The notes under the pieces are model-generated. The model was not told the DNA's origin. It worked only from the letters and a program-made list of their open reading frames with translations, and did not search any database. Below are positions 14,457 to 24,550 of a DNA stretch of 35,707 bases, in pieces; the stretch's first letter is position 1; each line of letters opens with the position of its first letter. Both the position numbers and the translations under genes were made by a program. This stretch comes from a virus: positions 1 through 35,707 of IMG/VR virus record IMGVR_UViG_3300008120_000321; one strand, 5' to 3'.

Positions 14457-15913
14457 TATCTCGTTAGTCTGTTGTATTTCGTTATGTACTCATTTATTTC
14501 TTCCAAGTCATCGCTTTCGCCATAAGTGCCGTCGGGGTATTTTACGACAATGGTCTTATTTTTAGAATAATATATTTTACCCTTAGTATTTGGATCCTTT
14601 TCGTTTAGTTTATATGCCCAATTCTCCAAATCATCACTTTCCTTTACTAAATCAACAACCTTTGGCTTTGGAGTTTCCTGCTTGGCTGAAAAATCCCAAG
14701 AAAATCCACCCAAAGAATTGGCGTTCCCAAGCCCTCTCTTTACATATGTCGGATCATATCCTGATTTTCTAATAAGATAATCCATGGCCTCCACTCCGCT
14801 GTTAAACCGAGTGACATATTTCTTCCCATCTTTATCATACGTAGTAAGCACTTTGTTCGTTCCATCATACGTCCCCTTCGGCATGCCTATCGTTTCGGAA
14901 AGCGTAGTTTTATCGGCAGGGTTATTAAGCGTTCTTAAAGCCTGTCCATATCTTATCGCCTTTTCATCAGCTTCCGTCGGCTTATCCGGCTTATCCCCGC
15001 TAGATCCGCTAGATGCTATCGATTCCCTAGGGGCAGGAGTCACTTGCATACCGAAAGTACCATATGCCGCATCAATCAACACCTGCTTTGCATCTTGACG
15101 ATCTTTGTCGGTTATCACGACATTCCCATCCTTAATTTCAAATCCCTCTCTTTTGCCAGCATCAAATAATATGTCCGCGACATCGTTTGGATTGATAAGA
15201 AACTGAGCCGCATAAGAATCTATGGCTCTTTTGGCATCTTCATTAAGCGAAGGGGATGACTTGTAGCTGCCATCCGGTTGCCGAACCTCATGAGCCTTCA
15301 TTGATTGAGCATACTTCGTGATGTTTAAAACTGCATTTTTATTATCCTGCTTTATAGAAGAGTTTTTTACTATCTGCCTATAACTCATTGAGCTGCCATC
15401 GGGCTTTTTATACATCAAAGTGCCAGTTTCATCTATAAATGGCGTCAAATCACTTAAACTATTGCCTATGAAATTCTCTGTATCTTCAGCAGTTTTCCTT
15501 TCTACATACCCCGCCTTACCATCAGATACGCGCTGAAGTTTAGCGGCATATCCCTGATCGTAGGCTTTTGCAAATGCATACACGCCAGTGACATCAGACA
15601 TTATGTTCGACCTCAATAAATTGTAATTACGAGGGGTAATCTGATTACTCTTCAGCTTTCTATTCAATTCAGCCAATCTTTCGGAAGCCGTGGTTGCTGT
15701 GTCGAGAATCCACGTCTGAATCGGCTCACTTTTAGTTTCCGGAATTTCAGATATTGCCTTCTGCGTTTCTCTGGTTTCCTTATCCAGCTTCTCCCTAAGG
15801 TCTTCCCTGCCCTTCTCCCAGTCCTGCACAGACTTGACTATCCCTTGGGATATCTCTCCCCAGTTTACCTGCACATCTTCAGGCTTCCTCTCTACATATC
15901 CATAGTATGACAT
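14456..15913 (-). CDS. Putative internal virion protein
   Basis: A 485-residue soluble, mostly helical protein. The N-terminal 120 residues are highly charged (GREDLREKLDKETRETQK), followed by a mixed region with repeated PDGS/PDGT turns (KKPDGSSM, RQPDGSYK, KYPDGTYG). A flexible linker rich in Ser, Pro and Asp lies around residue 300-320. I do not recognise a specific family. Its position between a T7 gp14-like small protein and a large hydrophobic ejection protein makes a virion-internal role likely, as for gp15-type proteins. The 22-nt gap before it is the largest inside this part of the operon. Confidence 0.6.
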   Translation of the reverse strand: MSYYGYVERKPEDVQVNWGEISQGIVKSVQDWEKGREDLREKLDKETRETQKAISEIPETKSEPIQTWILDTATTASERLAELNRKLKSNQITPRNYNLLRSNIMSDVTGVYAFAKAYDQGYAAKLQRVSDGKAGYVERKTAEDTENFIGNSLSDLTPFIDETGTLMYKKPDGSSMSYRQIVKNSSIKQDNKNAVLNITKYAQSMKAHEVRQPDGSYKSSPSLNEDAKRAIDSYAAQFLINPNDVADILFDAGKREGFEIKDGNVVITDKDRQDAKQVLIDAAYGTFGMQVTPAPRESIASSGSSGDKPDKPTEADEKAIRYGQALRTLNNPADKTTLSETIGMPKGTYDGTNKVLTTYDKDGKKYVTRFNSGVEAMDYLIRKSGYDPTYVKRGLGNANSLGGFSWDFSAKQETPKPKVVDLVKESDDLENWAYKLNEKDPNTKGKIYYSKNKTIVVKYPDGTYGESDDLEEINEYITKYNRLTR

Positions 15914-15935
15914 AAATCAACGCGTTATTTATTTG

Positions 15936-16727
15936 TTAAAATCCAAAAGAGCCCCACATTTCACTTCCGTATATTTCACTTCCGACTTCTTCACCAGGAG
16001 CAAGAACACCGCTTAAACGCGTAGAAAGATTGTCATTCATCATATTTGCCCTAGCTTGCCGTCTATAGTCTCTTCGATCCATGCGTCCGCCAGGAGTATA
16101 CCCGGGTCTAAATGTTTGTAGTCCCCCAGCCCCTTCGGCAACCTTGCCACCTATTGGCCCTTTCTTCCCCTGATCTGAATATAGCGGACTCGAAGCCTCT
16201 AAGCCAATCATAGCCATACTAGACAAGCCTTCAATTCCAGATTGAATAGCAGCAGTCCTGGCTCTTTCCGCGTCACGAGCTGCCATCTGCGCCCCAGTTG
16301 CCTCACCTAACGATATGCCCGCCAACGACTGGGCGATACGAGCGTCTTCCTGCCTCTTGGTCATCTCAAGGGCTTGGATGTCGGCAGCCATCTGCGCTCT
16401 CTGCTGCTCCTGCGCCTGTGTCTGCGCAGCCATAATGCGACTAGCAGCAGCACCCACGCCACGGGTTTCACCCTCGGCAGCTTGTTGCATAATGTCAGCA
16501 CCCTGCTGTTGCAACGCTCTCTGTTGTATATCATAAGGCTCCTTGGCTAATGCCAACTCATCCATGTAGTTAATACTAGCCTGACGCTTGGCCTCTTCGA
16601 CATATTTCTGAGCATCAGCCTTCGCTTGTTTGGCCAATTTAGATTGCTTCGATGCTTGTGCGAATGAGCCTGCTGTTCCCGCTGCGGCTATACCTAATGA
16701 TATTGCTGTTGCCGTTGCTATTGCCAT
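15936..16727 (-). CDS. Small ejection protein, gp14-like (N-terminal membrane helix, Ala/Gln-rich coiled coil)
   Basis: The 263-residue protein starts with an Ala-rich hydrophobic helix (TATAISLGIAAAGTAG, about 5-20), then a long Ala/Gln/Glu-rich coiled coil to about residue 155 (QAKADAQKYVEEAKRQAS, AAQTQAQEQQRAQMAAD), and ends in a Gly/Arg-rich tail with YRRQARANMM. This layout is typical of small internal virion proteins of podoviruses, which enter the host envelope during DNA ejection. It overlaps the GNAT gene by 10 nt. No homolog is claimed beyond the architecture. Confidence 0.72.
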   Translation of the reverse strand: MAIATATAISLGIAAAGTAGSFAQASKQSKLAKQAKADAQKYVEEAKRQASINYMDELALAKEPYDIQQRALQQQGADIMQQAAEGETRGVGAAASRIMAAQTQAQEQQRAQMAADIQALEMTKRQEDARIAQSLAGISLGEATGAQMAARDAERARTAAIQSGIEGLSSMAMIGLEASSPLYSDQGKKGPIGGKVAEGAGGLQTFRPGYTPGGRMDRRDYRRQARANMMNDNLSTRLSGVLAPGEEVGSEIYGSEMWGSFGF

Positions 16728-17113
16728 AATATAAGTGTTTGTGACTTCCCTTTATCTGAAATGAATCCTAGTGTTTCGTATATGTTTATGGCATGCTGAT
16801 TCTCTGCGATAGCGGTGATGTAAGTGTATCCAGACTGCTTAGCGACCTCAATCATATAACTTAGCAAAAATAATATACCTTCGCGTCTCCCTGGTTTTTT
16901 TCTGTAACTCTTGTTAGACACAAGCCATTCAATCCATGCCACCTTCGAGTTAGTCATATACAGGAATGCAGCACATACCGGCGTGTCTTCGTCATAAAGG
17001 ATAAACCCGGTATTTGGCAAATAGTCCTTAGCCGGTGGCACCCAACCCCAGTCCTTCCACCATGGCGTCAGCAAAGACTCATAGTCCCCATCTCGCATAG
17101 GCACTACTATCAC
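16718..17113 (-). CDS. GNAT-family N-acetyltransferase
   Basis: The 131-residue protein has the GNAT layout: an acyl-CoA binding loop region (SYRKKPGRREGILFLLSYMIEVAK, the R/Q-x-x-G-x-G/A region in altered form, here GRREGI near residues 75-80) and the C-terminal NQHAINIYETLGF motif (about 105-117) that closes the CoA pocket. It transfers an acetyl group to an amine; the acceptor is unknown. It sits inside the tail operon, overlapping its upstream gene by 4 nt and its downstream gene by 10 nt, so it is made together with virion proteins. It could modify a virion protein or a host target. Confidence 0.85.
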   Translation of the reverse strand: MIVVPMRDGDYESLLTPWWKDWGWVPPAKDYLPNTGFILYDEDTPVCAAFLYMTNSKVAWIEWLVSNKSYRKKPGRREGILFLLSYMIEVAKQSGYTYITAIAENQHAINIYETLGFISDKGKSQTLILWQ

Positions 17114-17859
17114 GGGAATGACTTCATTACATCAAGTTCAACAGAAAACACCTCAGATGCAGAAGTGGTACTACTTGTTAGCGTCACCTTTGCATAAGAG
17201 CCTAATAATCCATAAGACTCCGCTACAGCGGATTTTATTGCCACTATATGGAAACTTGATCCTATAGCAACTGTGGCGCCAGTGGTACTTATCTGTGTTC
17301 TGTCAGATGATATAGACTGTACAGTTCCTCCATTAATTAATAAAGATCCTCCAGATAAAACCGCTATTCTATCTCCTATATTTACCGAATTAGACACAGG
17401 TGCTTGAAATGTAAATGTCCTGTCTACGCCAGTTCCAGTTATAGGGATTAATACATTCCCTATACCAACAACTGACCTGCTGTTAACGGATGGATTTGGA
17501 TCAGTGAATACTATATTGGAAAAGTACATATTTTCCTTTAACTCATATTGAGTCGTGCCCACGGATCCAATTTGATTTGCTACATCAGTTTCAATGCTGG
17601 CCGACCACGGCTGATTACTATCTAGGCTTATGGCTTTGAATAATTTATTCACAGTTGGCTCTTTATTTACACTAAACTCAACAACCGCATTATTTTGAGT
17701 CGAATAAAAATTACACACAGGAACAGCAATTGAATTATGCTTCCATAGGTTTCCTCGCTTGAAAGAGTAGAAGAAATTATTTAGACCAAGAAGCCACTCT
17801 GGGTCGTAAGAATAAAATGAAGACCACCCTTGTGTGGACTCGCTAAATGATATCGTCAT
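17110..17859 (-). CDS. Tail-associated protein related to stabilisation-protein modules
   Basis: The 249-residue protein opens with SFSESTQGWSSFYSYDPEW and FYSFKRGNLWKHN (about 4-45). This pattern (GWxSF..Y.PE.......YS.k.GnLW.HN) is found in tail stabilisation or tail-tip proteins of podoviruses and of other phages, often as part of a larger protein. The remainder is beta-rich, with a central segment of Gly/Ser/Thr-rich strands around 130-200. It probably forms part of the tail nozzle. The start is 1 nt after the upstream stop. The family assignment is from memory of the motif. Confidence 0.6.
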   Translation of the reverse strand: MTISFSESTQGWSSFYSYDPEWLLGLNNFFYSFKRGNLWKHNSIAVPVCNFYSTQNNAVVEFSVNKEPTVNKLFKAISLDSNQPWSASIETDVANQIGSVGTTQYELKENMYFSNIVFTDPNPSVNSRSVVGIGNVLIPITGTGVDRTFTFQAPVSNSVNIGDRIAVLSGGSLLINGGTVQSISSDRTQISTTGATVAIGSSFHIVAIKSAVAESYGLLGSYAKVTLTSSTTSASEVFSVELDVMKSFP

Positions 17860-17860
17860 A

Positions 17861-18874
17861 TTAAGTGCATATTTGAGAACTTCTGATTATTCCATTGACA
17901 ACTTCTATTTGATGAGGGTTATTCCCAGAAACATTTTGTGTCGGAACTTTATAAAATCCATCCGGTAAAAAATTCACGGAATTTTCATCTGCAAAAGCGA
18001 AATCATCAACTTGAGGGGCATTAGGCCATGTTGGGTCTGGGTTTCTCACCCTGCCTAAATACCACAAATTATTAGTGACAATAGTCGCGCAACTCCCAGC
18101 ACTAATTGGTGTTGAGAAGGCGACGCTTCTCTTATAAAACTGTAGCTTAACAGGACAATAGGTCCTTATAGTCCAATTAGACGAAGCCGTAGCGCAAAAC
18201 TGAATAAGATTTACATTTAATATATTGTAATATGAATCAGCCTTAGGAATATATTGAACTATAGGATTAGTAGTCAATACTGGACTATTTGACATCAATG
18301 GTCCCCTGTATCTTTGTGTCAACCCCCCGGAAGCAAATACACCAGTGGCATTTCTTTTATACACATTGATGTTTGTACCCGCCAATGGGGCGCAACTTCC
18401 ACCCCCTGTTGTAATAAGAATGTTCGTAAAGTTAACCGCACCAATGCCGTTGTATGACCTTTGAACAGAGCGCAAAAAGTCAGGTTGATATCCCGATGGC
18501 AATATATCTGGATATACTTTATCCCCCAACTCATATATCATTCCAAATTCAGTGCCGTTCGCGCCGCTACGAACCATATCAATCCTAACGGCTCCTGTTG
18601 CAGTCCCTAAATCAATATCATATTTATACCATCTCGGGCCCGCAGCCGCATTAAAGACAACGGAAACTCCACCCGTAACAGCGCATTGCAATACGCATGA
18701 TGCATCTTCACAAGAAAGCCCTGGTGTTACAAATCTGCCGCCAGATTGCTGTCTAGACACGCCGCAGTTTGAATACCACCCATCAGGCGCAGGCGTTGTC
18801 ATGTTTATATCCGCATACGCTGCGTATGCAGTTTTAATGGAACTTGAATCTATAAAAAAATTACTATAAGGCAT
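17861..18874 (-). CDS. Cysteine-rich tail protein, candidate tail tip or fibre
   Basis: A 337-residue beta-rich protein with about ten cysteines, unusual for a virion protein (for example SCEDASCVLQC at about 53-63, SCAPLAG, FCATASS, TYCPVK, SCATIV, final ICT). The C-terminus, DGFYKVP...IEVVNGIIRSSQIC, resembles a short beta module that also appears, in altered form, at the end of the upstream stabilisation protein (EGFYRTTSTAGVQVNSSGFVVA). It overlaps that gene by 11 nt. A role in adsorption or as an addition to the tail nozzle is likely by context; no family is recognised. Confidence 0.55.
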   Translation of the reverse strand: MPYSNFFIDSSSIKTAYAAYADINMTTPAPDGWYSNCGVSRQQSGGRFVTPGLSCEDASCVLQCAVTGGVSVVFNAAAGPRWYKYDIDLGTATGAVRIDMVRSGANGTEFGMIYELGDKVYPDILPSGYQPDFLRSVQRSYNGIGAVNFTNILITTGGGSCAPLAGTNINVYKRNATGVFASGGLTQRYRGPLMSNSPVLTTNPIVQYIPKADSYYNILNVNLIQFCATASSNWTIRTYCPVKLQFYKRSVAFSTPISAGSCATIVTNNLWYLGRVRNPDPTWPNAPQVDDFAFADENSVNFLPDGFYKVPTQNVSGNNPHQIEVVNGIIRSSQICT

Positions 18875-21800
18875 ATGGAATAGTTGCTACAACAAAACCT
18901 GATGAATTAACCTGAACACCCGCCGTTGACGTTGTTCTATAAAATCCTTCGTAAGCGGGAAACGAACATCCAGCATCATAAAAAAATCTAGACCCTACAT
19001 TTGTCCCATTACTTGAATACAAGGTCATAATTATCTGTGCACTCATCGCTGCCTGAACAGTAAGAAATACGCCAGATGCCTCCACTTCACTACATGAGCT
19101 ACATAGCTGCTGAGCAGTTGTATAGCAGTTGCAGCAAGATGCATCAAAGGTAGATTCACTGCATAGTCCCGCGACATTATTTCTAATTCTATAATCCCAT
19201 ATTAAATACAGATGAGCCAAATTAGAAACGCCTATATTATTCGTTCCAACTATGCCGTTTAATGGGGCGTATGGACTATTCGCCGTTAGCAATGACCCGG
19301 TAACTATGGTAGACGACGTGATTATTGTCGCTATGTTAGATTGCGTGTAAGCAGTATTTGTGTATAACACCCTTAAAATAGGCCTATTGACATTTATGTC
19401 GACATTGCCCTTTTGGACTGCATACATCCTTACCTGTTGATCTATAAACGCCCCAAGCCCCTTTTCAACAGGTATAGAAACCCATTGATTACTTGCGTTG
19501 TTAATCGTTGGGAAGTATTCAGTGAATGTAACAGGGATTTCATTGCCTTCATTCACATAATGAGAAGAGCTATATATATCCGGTGTATTTACAGCAGATT
19601 GATTAAATGCAAATGACCTACCCCTATTAAGGAAATCAGGAGATGCGATGCTAATACATGTCATCGTCACAATAGGATTTGTAGGGCAGAAAGGAGAGAT
19701 GTCTATCATCGGCTCTCCAGTAACAGATGTAAGTTCTATTGTATATGTCGGGATAGTAGTAGTTCTGGAGAAGTTAAAAGCCGTATTTGTGTTAAAATCC
19801 ATCGCAACTGAAAAGACTTCAACCCCATTATAATATCCTTTCGCCTGAACAAACCCAGTGGTTATACCCAGTGAAGCGTTCCACCTAATTCCAGTAGAAA
19901 TCGAAGACCCCCTACCTCCAATATTTACAGTAATTACATACTTGGTTGCATTAGATAATCGGTATGTATTGTTAGTGCCACAGTCAATGGTTTTATATAT
20001 AGTAGAGGGAGGATCTTCCACATGCAAAACATACTCCTTAGAATAAGGATCATATTGCCCAATGACAAACCTCTGATCCATCTTTCTAAACAAATCTCTA
20101 AAATAACTCCTCATTCCTATGTCTGAAATGGGATTCATTTGACCGTTTTGCATCTTAATTACAACCCCTCTTTTTACATCTGTAAAATACATATCACCCC
20201 CATTGGATGCAAAACTGGATGGGTGTGTAGATATGCCATACTCCTGCTCAAAGACAATTTGATTGCCCAAAACCTCGGGTACAGTAGATAGAACCCCACC
20301 ACCAGTGGAGTCTGAAATTATATTCTTGCCTACAAGTAATTTAGAAATACGATCTTCTTGAAATACCATAAAATCAGTACCACTGATATGCATCTTTTGT
20401 ATGCTGCCATAAGATCGTTCCAATGGCTTAAAGTTAAACAGCCCTAAATTAAATTCATTTAGCTTGTTTATATTGGTTTCTATATTGTAAACGCCGCTAT
20501 ATGTAATATCAGAAATCCTAGCCTCTTCTTTATATGGCGTTTCTGAATAGGCACGAACTCTTTGTCCAATCGTCAATGAGCGTCCTTTAATGCTGTCTTT
20601 TATTTTATAACTTTCTACACCATTGCCAAATCCCCAGCAATCGTAAAAATTCAAATTAATTATTGCAGGCAGAGATGCGCTTTGATTTTGAACATTACCA
20701 GTGTGGAATCCGTTTGTTATATTGAATGTCTGTTCGTTCTCATAAAATATATTAGGAACGGTTTTCTTGGCCCTAGTTTCAAATACTAAATAATTGAAAT
20801 TATTTTGTATTGTTATAAAGGTTTCTATCCTGGAGTCTTTTGGGTTAAACCCTTCGCATTTTTGTATTCCACTTCTAATGCTAAGCCACATCGGCTTTGA
20901 ATCATTGTTAGTGTCATTAATGTCTTCAAATGCAAACTGATATTTATTAATACCAGATGTAACCGGAAGAAATGGCAATGAAGTCGTAGTGATGAATGGC
21001 AATGAATTATACAAGTCATCCGGATGACCAGAAACAGATGGACATCCCCCATCGTCGTGAATTGCATTTGCGACTTGAATGCTCTCTCCCTCCCAAAATT
21101 TTTTGAAATTACTATAATATTTAGACGACACGATTCTCAGTTGCAGCAGAGAGCTTTGCTGGCCGCAAGGAGATGGGTTGCCTCCTGAGCACCCCCTTCC
21201 AAATCTAAATACCCATATATATATGTCCACTACTGCGCCAGCGGAAACTTCCCACCTCTTATAGCCTCCGCCAGATATAGTATCATATAACGGAATGTTT
21301 ATTGCTGCGTATTGGTTTGGAGTATTGCCAACAAATTGAGCTTGAGCTGATGCCGATAATTTACCCGTATTTTTAAACTGAGAAGGGCTGTAATTTGCAT
21401 TCCATCCCGTTGGGACCGTTTTTATATAAACCCCAGGTAACTCTACTATTTGCTGCCCCGCAACGGTTGTGGACAGGAAATTCTCGGGCTTAGACTCTTT
21501 ATGCAAAACCCTTGCAATGACAAGTGAATTTAAAGACCCAAGAGAATCCCTCTTCACTATAAGCTCATCGCCAACCTCAACTTTGTTTGCAGATTCTCCA
21601 TCCAATCTTATCCATACACTCTGATCCGACGGCTCTTGATAATATTGGGTGGCATATATTGTATCATACGAAGTGTGTGATGGCCTTAAAACAAACCTGT
21701 ACCTAGTAGCCCAATAAGGAGGCTTTTGAAGTACAGGTATTGTGGCTTGTATGTAATTCGAGTTATCAGAAAGATCGGGGCCAACCGAAACATTATTGAT

Positions 21801-23633
21801 ACCACTACTTATTTGAACCGTACTTGATCTATTGAAGTTATCCATGTATACCATACCTACCTCGTAGTCCCTATTACTATGAAGGGTTTTATATGATGTA
21901 GGGTAATATATATTGAATATCATTGAGTTTTCTACAAAAAAGAAATACTCATATGCATAAGTAGAAGCTCCTGTCACGTATCTCATTACAGGAACGATAA
22001 ATCTAAGCGTCCTTTGAGTATTGTCGGCGACTACAGAAAACCCATCATGAGCAAATTGGATTCCGCCTATCATGTTTCTTGTATAGGAATTTCTGTCCTG
22101 TATTGCGCACACAAACCTATCCGTTAGAGAGGATCCATTGCAATTATTCGTTGGTATCGGGAACTGATAATAAAGCTGCTTAGTGCCAATAGTAGCCTTG
22201 AACTCTTGAGAAGATACAAGATCCTGAAGTGAGTTATAGTTTCTCTGACAGTTAAATGAAAAGTACAGTGTAATGGGCGCAACAGATGGAGTCAAAGCCC
22301 CGACGGTTCCATTTAACTGTCCAGATTGAAGAGCAAAGGCAAAGTCTATCGTTACTCCTTTAAATAAATTAAATCCTAATGGAAATGATGCTGTTGTGGC
22401 TTGTGCGCTATTTTGAGTTGTTGCCGGGGCCGATGCACCATCCCAATTGGAGGGATATGAATAAGACGACCTAGTCAAAGAAAGCGAAGTGTTGATTGCC
22501 GGATTAGTCACCAAGTTGGCGTTGTAGCATATGTTAACTGGCGTTCCAGCAGCATCAACCATATTATATCCCTCCGTGTAATTGCCATAAAACAACCTAC
22601 CCCCTAATATGCACTGAGCCAGTGATTTCAAGGGCACATTGTCATACAACCTAACAATTTCAGTCGAAGGCAATAAAGAAAAAGATTTATCCCCATCAAA
22701 TAAATGAGATATTTGAGCATTGTTCCCAATTTGTAAATCTTGCTTATTAAAACTTTTTACAATTGATATTTCATTAGAATCCGAATCCTTGACACAGAGA
22801 TCCACTTGAGTTACCCATCGCCCTCCAGAATTAATGTTTATATTATAATTTTGGTAATTATTTACCATGCCATCATTAAGATATTCTCCGGTATTTAACG
22901 AAAAGTATTTTGGCGAAAACGCCAAGTCGCTAAAAGAAGAAAGAGCACTATAATTACCTTCCTCGTACTTATACCTATACGCAAAAGAAAGAAATCTCTC
23001 GCTAACAAATTGAGAAGAGTTAAATGAAATTATATTGGCAGGAGATATGACGGGGGCATTGCCAGGCGGAGCAACAATCACATCCAATCTATTTTCCGAC
23101 AAATCAAAAGTAGAAGCCGATGGTTTATTTCTATAAAGCTTGTTTATATTTAGCTTCTTGGGAGGGTTGTAATTATCTGTCCAAAACAACAGATTGTCAA
23201 TCATATCTACGCCATAAATAGGGTATTCCGGATTAAAGTTAAGAACAGTCGCAAATGGAGCTGAACTATCAATATCTATAACATGATATTTAATATCACC
23301 AGTCATTTCGCTATAAGACACTACAAGGTCAGTCTTATAAGTAAGAGTGATGTCCGTTATAAACCAAAATATCAAGTTCCTAAATTCATCTTTATACGCG
23401 CCAATACATACTGCCGATTGACTCAAGAATAGCCCCGAGGATGGTTCATCTCTATATAAATTTGTCAATTGAGTATTGCCAAAAGTTTTTTCCAGAGACC
23501 CCATTTTGCCGGAAGACTCCGTTGAGCCCACGCGGACATTCATCGCATCAATGTAATCTCCCTCGGGAATAAGCCTCTCATCGAGGTCTTGATTCATCTT
23601 GCCGCCAGTAAACGTAGATATTATCTTGCTCAT
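18864..23633 (-). CDS. Tail stabilisation / muzzle-like protein
   Basis: The 1,589-residue protein starts with FTGGKMNQDLDERLIPEGDYIDAMNVRV, a pattern (F.GGkm..DlderlvP.GeYrdA.NvrV) characteristic of podovirus tail stabilisation proteins and of the crAss-like muzzle protein at the end of the tail. LIFWFITD and VDMIDNLLFWTDNYNPPKKLNI follow, which are typical beta-propeller blades of this family. It should close the tail tube and hold fibre-binding sites. The C-terminal region (about 1491-1514) has a cysteine cluster, C-x8-CC-x-C-x7-C-x2-C. It overlaps its neighbours by 4 and 11 nt. The size is much larger than P22 gp10, as in crAss-like phages. Confidence 0.8.
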   Translation of the reverse strand: MSKIISTFTGGKMNQDLDERLIPEGDYIDAMNVRVGSTESSGKMGSLEKTFGNTQLTNLYRDEPSSGLFLSQSAVCIGAYKDEFRNLIFWFITDITLTYKTDLVVSYSEMTGDIKYHVIDIDSSAPFATVLNFNPEYPIYGVDMIDNLLFWTDNYNPPKKLNINKLYRNKPSASTFDLSENRLDVIVAPPGNAPVISPANIISFNSSQFVSERFLSFAYRYKYEEGNYSALSSFSDLAFSPKYFSLNTGEYLNDGMVNNYQNYNININSGGRWVTQVDLCVKDSDSNEISIVKSFNKQDLQIGNNAQISHLFDGDKSFSLLPSTEIVRLYDNVPLKSLAQCILGGRLFYGNYTEGYNMVDAAGTPVNICYNANLVTNPAINTSLSLTRSSYSYPSNWDGASAPATTQNSAQATTASFPLGFNLFKGVTIDFAFALQSGQLNGTVGALTPSVAPITLYFSFNCQRNYNSLQDLVSSQEFKATIGTKQLYYQFPIPTNNCNGSSLTDRFVCAIQDRNSYTRNMIGGIQFAHDGFSVVADNTQRTLRFIVPVMRYVTGASTYAYEYFFFVENSMIFNIYYPTSYKTLHSNRDYEVGMVYMDNFNRSSTVQISSGINNVSVGPDLSDNSNYIQATIPVLQKPPYWATRYRFVLRPSHTSYDTIYATQYYQEPSDQSVWIRLDGESANKVEVGDELIVKRDSLGSLNSLVIARVLHKESKPENFLSTTVAGQQIVELPGVYIKTVPTGWNANYSPSQFKNTGKLSASAQAQFVGNTPNQYAAINIPLYDTISGGGYKRWEVSAGAVVDIYIWVFRFGRGCSGGNPSPCGQQSSLLQLRIVSSKYYSNFKKFWEGESIQVANAIHDDGGCPSVSGHPDDLYNSLPFITTTSLPFLPVTSGINKYQFAFEDINDTNNDSKPMWLSIRSGIQKCEGFNPKDSRIETFITIQNNFNYLVFETRAKKTVPNIFYENEQTFNITNGFHTGNVQNQSASLPAIINLNFYDCWGFGNGVESYKIKDSIKGRSLTIGQRVRAYSETPYKEEARISDITYSGVYNIETNINKLNEFNLGLFNFKPLERSYGSIQKMHISGTDFMVFQEDRISKLLVGKNIISDSTGGGVLSTVPEVLGNQIVFEQEYGISTHPSSFASNGGDMYFTDVKRGVVIKMQNGQMNPISDIGMRSYFRDLFRKMDQRFVIGQYDPYSKEYVLHVEDPPSTIYKTIDCGTNNTYRLSNATKYVITVNIGGRGSSISTGIRWNASLGITTGFVQAKGYYNGVEVFSVAMDFNTNTAFNFSRTTTIPTYTIELTSVTGEPMIDISPFCPTNPIVTMTCISIASPDFLNRGRSFAFNQSAVNTPDIYSSSHYVNEGNEIPVTFTEYFPTINNASNQWVSIPVEKGLGAFIDQQVRMYAVQKGNVDINVNRPILRVLYTNTAYTQSNIATIITSSTIVTGSLLTANSPYAPLNGIVGTNNIGVSNLAHLYLIWDYRIRNNVAGLCSESTFDASCCNCYTTAQQLCSSCSEVEASGVFLTVQAAMSAQIIMTLYSSNGTNVGSRFFYDAGCSFPAYEGFYRTTSTAGVQVNSSGFVVATIPYAL

Positions 23634-24550
23634 TTAATCCATTTATCGCGTCCACGCATATTCATAAGCAGACGACCCGGGTGAATATTACTCAATCTAA
23701 TCTTGGCATTCCTATAAGCAGCTCGCATTTCATTCTGCGCCCTCCTCACTAAGTACTCTTGAGTCCCTGCCTTGTTGGATAGTATCATGTACTTGATGTA
23801 GGCATAAATATACGCCTCAAACATCTTATTTATGCTAATCGCAGTGTCATCACCAGACTCAAGGCCATCAGACACATACTCGATGACACACAACAGCCCA
23901 CTCATGTCTGAGCTGAAGTTAATGACACCACCGCGTTTGTCAACAACGAACGTAGGGTTGGCATTTGCCGTTTCTGTGTTCAAGCCATACCGCCCACCAA
24001 TGCCATACCGGAAATACCACACATCGTCAATGCACCACCCCTGATACCCGTTATAAGGGCTATTTGGGTTTAGGTAGATACTAGGCGCAGTGTTGTTGAT
24101 ACGGCCAAGTTCAAGTTCTGAGAACTGAGGAGATAACACATTGCCGTTTTGATCAAAGAGTAGATTACCGGCATTGTCTTGTAGATAAGCCCTAGCGTAG
24201 TTAGTCTGTATGTTCTCACTGAGTGGGAATAAGACGCCATTGATTTCAGCAGATATCCGCGTCCAGTTGACGTAGTCAGATGGCAGGACAATCTTCAAAT
24301 CACTACCAACAGACAGCTCTAAGATTTTGTCCTCCTTCATAGCATCGTAATTAAGCTCTTGTATGCCACGCTTGGCATGGAAGATAACTTGATACCTATT
24401 GATGTTGTTGATGGCCTCATTGTTGCCCTGGTACATCAACATGAAGTTATTGACTATGTCCTTGAGGCTGACATACTGATAACTGCCCCAGTTGGCATCC
24501 TGTGGCGAGTTGCCATTATTCTCGTAATACTCATATTGCGTTATACTCAT
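23630..24550 (-). CDS. Connector / tail ring-like structural protein
   Basis: The 306-residue protein has the conserved signature YQVIFHAKRGIQELNYDAMKE (about 53-73, here read in pieces), followed by the beta segments ILELSVGSDLKIVLPSDYVNW and a C-terminal helical part, FEAYIYAYIKYMILSNKAGTQEY, ending in basic residues. This architecture is shared by conserved structural proteins of crAss-like phages that form part of the tail below the portal. It overlaps both neighbours by 4 nt (ATGA). The exact ring position cannot be assigned from sequence alone. Confidence 0.7.
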   Translation of the reverse strand: MSITQYEYYENNGNSPQDANWGSYQYVSLKDIVNNFMLMYQGNNEAINNINRYQVIFHAKRGIQELNYDAMKEDKILELSVGSDLKIVLPSDYVNWTRISAEINGVLFPLSENIQTNYARAYLQDNAGNLLFDQNGNVLSPQFSELELGRINNTAPSIYLNPNSPYNGYQGWCIDDVWYFRYGIGGRYGLNTETANANPTFVVDKRGGVINFSSDMSGLLCVIEYVSDGLESGDDTAISINKMFEAYIYAYIKYMILSNKAGTQEYLVRRAQNEMRAAYRNAKIRLSNIHPGRLLMNMRGRDKWIK

